Source: Roseicyclus sp041163945 (GTDB lineage Bacteria; Pseudomonadota; Alphaproteobacteria; Rhodobacterales; Rhodobacteraceae). From it: 51,154 bases of DNA. The number at the start of each line of letters is the position of its first letter. Positions within the stretch are counted from its first letter, which is position 1. The stretch covers positions 1-51,154 of the forward strand of contig JBEAQJ010000039.1 of NCBI GenBank assembly GCA_041163945.1, written 5' to 3'. Below the pieces are notes generated by a model, which was not told the origin of the DNA, ran no database searches, and saw only the letters and a program-made list of their open reading frames with translations. The translations under genes and the position numbers were made by a program. Of this stretch, positions 51,150 through 51,154 are shown piece by piece.

Positions 51150-51154
51150 ATAGG

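Overview
The window is about 51 kb of dense, GC-rich chromosome. Gene order, small overlaps (ATGA, GTGA and TTGA junctions) and protein sequences point to an alphaproteobacterium of the Rhodobacteraceae/Rhodobacterales. The evidence is the ruvCAB-ybgC-tolQRAB-pal-cpoB-tilS-ftsH order, the hisS-hisZ-hisG operon with a short-form HisG, a homospermidine synthase, a vitamin B12-dependent class II ribonucleotide reductase, and DUF1489 and DUF1127 proteins. I saw no rRNA, tRNA, CRISPR array, transposase, integrase or phage gene. Most of the window is core genome; the accessory-looking part is 34.4-48.6 kb, and the last 2.4 kb has different codon preferences.

Layout. 1-4.2 kb: the 3' part of a PdeM phosphoesterase (+), then folD, fhs and a MOSC-domain gene (-), a one-carbon/tetrahydrofolate block. 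4.2-16.0 kb: one long minus-strand cluster, in transcription order ruvC, ruvA, ruvB, an unrecognised gene, ybgC, tolQ, tolR, tolA, tolB, pal, cpoB, tilS, ftsH, closed by a clear intrinsic terminator. It covers Holliday-junction processing, the Tol-Pal envelope-constriction machine, tRNA-Ile2 lysidine formation and membrane proteolysis. 16.0-25 kb: a DUF1127 small protein, prmA, an MFS-like transporter beside homospermidine synthase, rpsD, an LpxR-like outer-membrane protein, nrdJ and a divergent DUF1489 gene. 25-34 kb: the histidine block hisS-hisZ-hisG, slyX, a second MFS transporter, dnaE, and a divergent J-domain gene.

34.6-44.1 kb: an eight-gene plus-strand operon, xdhA-xdhB-xdhC (xanthine dehydrogenase and its cofactor-insertion factor) joined by four-base overlaps to a BMP-type ABC importer (ATPase, permease, a 92-residue membrane protein of unknown role, permease, and a periplasmic binding protein), ending in a strong terminator. 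Together these look like one purine uptake-and-oxidation unit. 44.4-48.6 kb: a dimethylglycine/sarcosine dehydrogenase-like flavoprotein (+), then a convergent pair (-) of a FAD oxidoreductase and a DUF938 methyltransferase. 48.8-51.15 kb: rsgA, a GNAT acetyltransferase and a class I methyltransferase (-), the last possibly cut by the window edge.

The observations I would look at first: a short Rhodobacterales-like dispersed repeat that appears to sit in frame inside xdhB, with a related element in the intergenic gap at 44.2 kb; the translationally coupled 92-residue membrane protein in the purine importer; a pair of DnaA-box-like sites 11 bp apart between dnaE and the J-domain gene; and the codon-usage change near 48.6 kb. 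I found no convincing evidence of an entirely new defence or mobile system.
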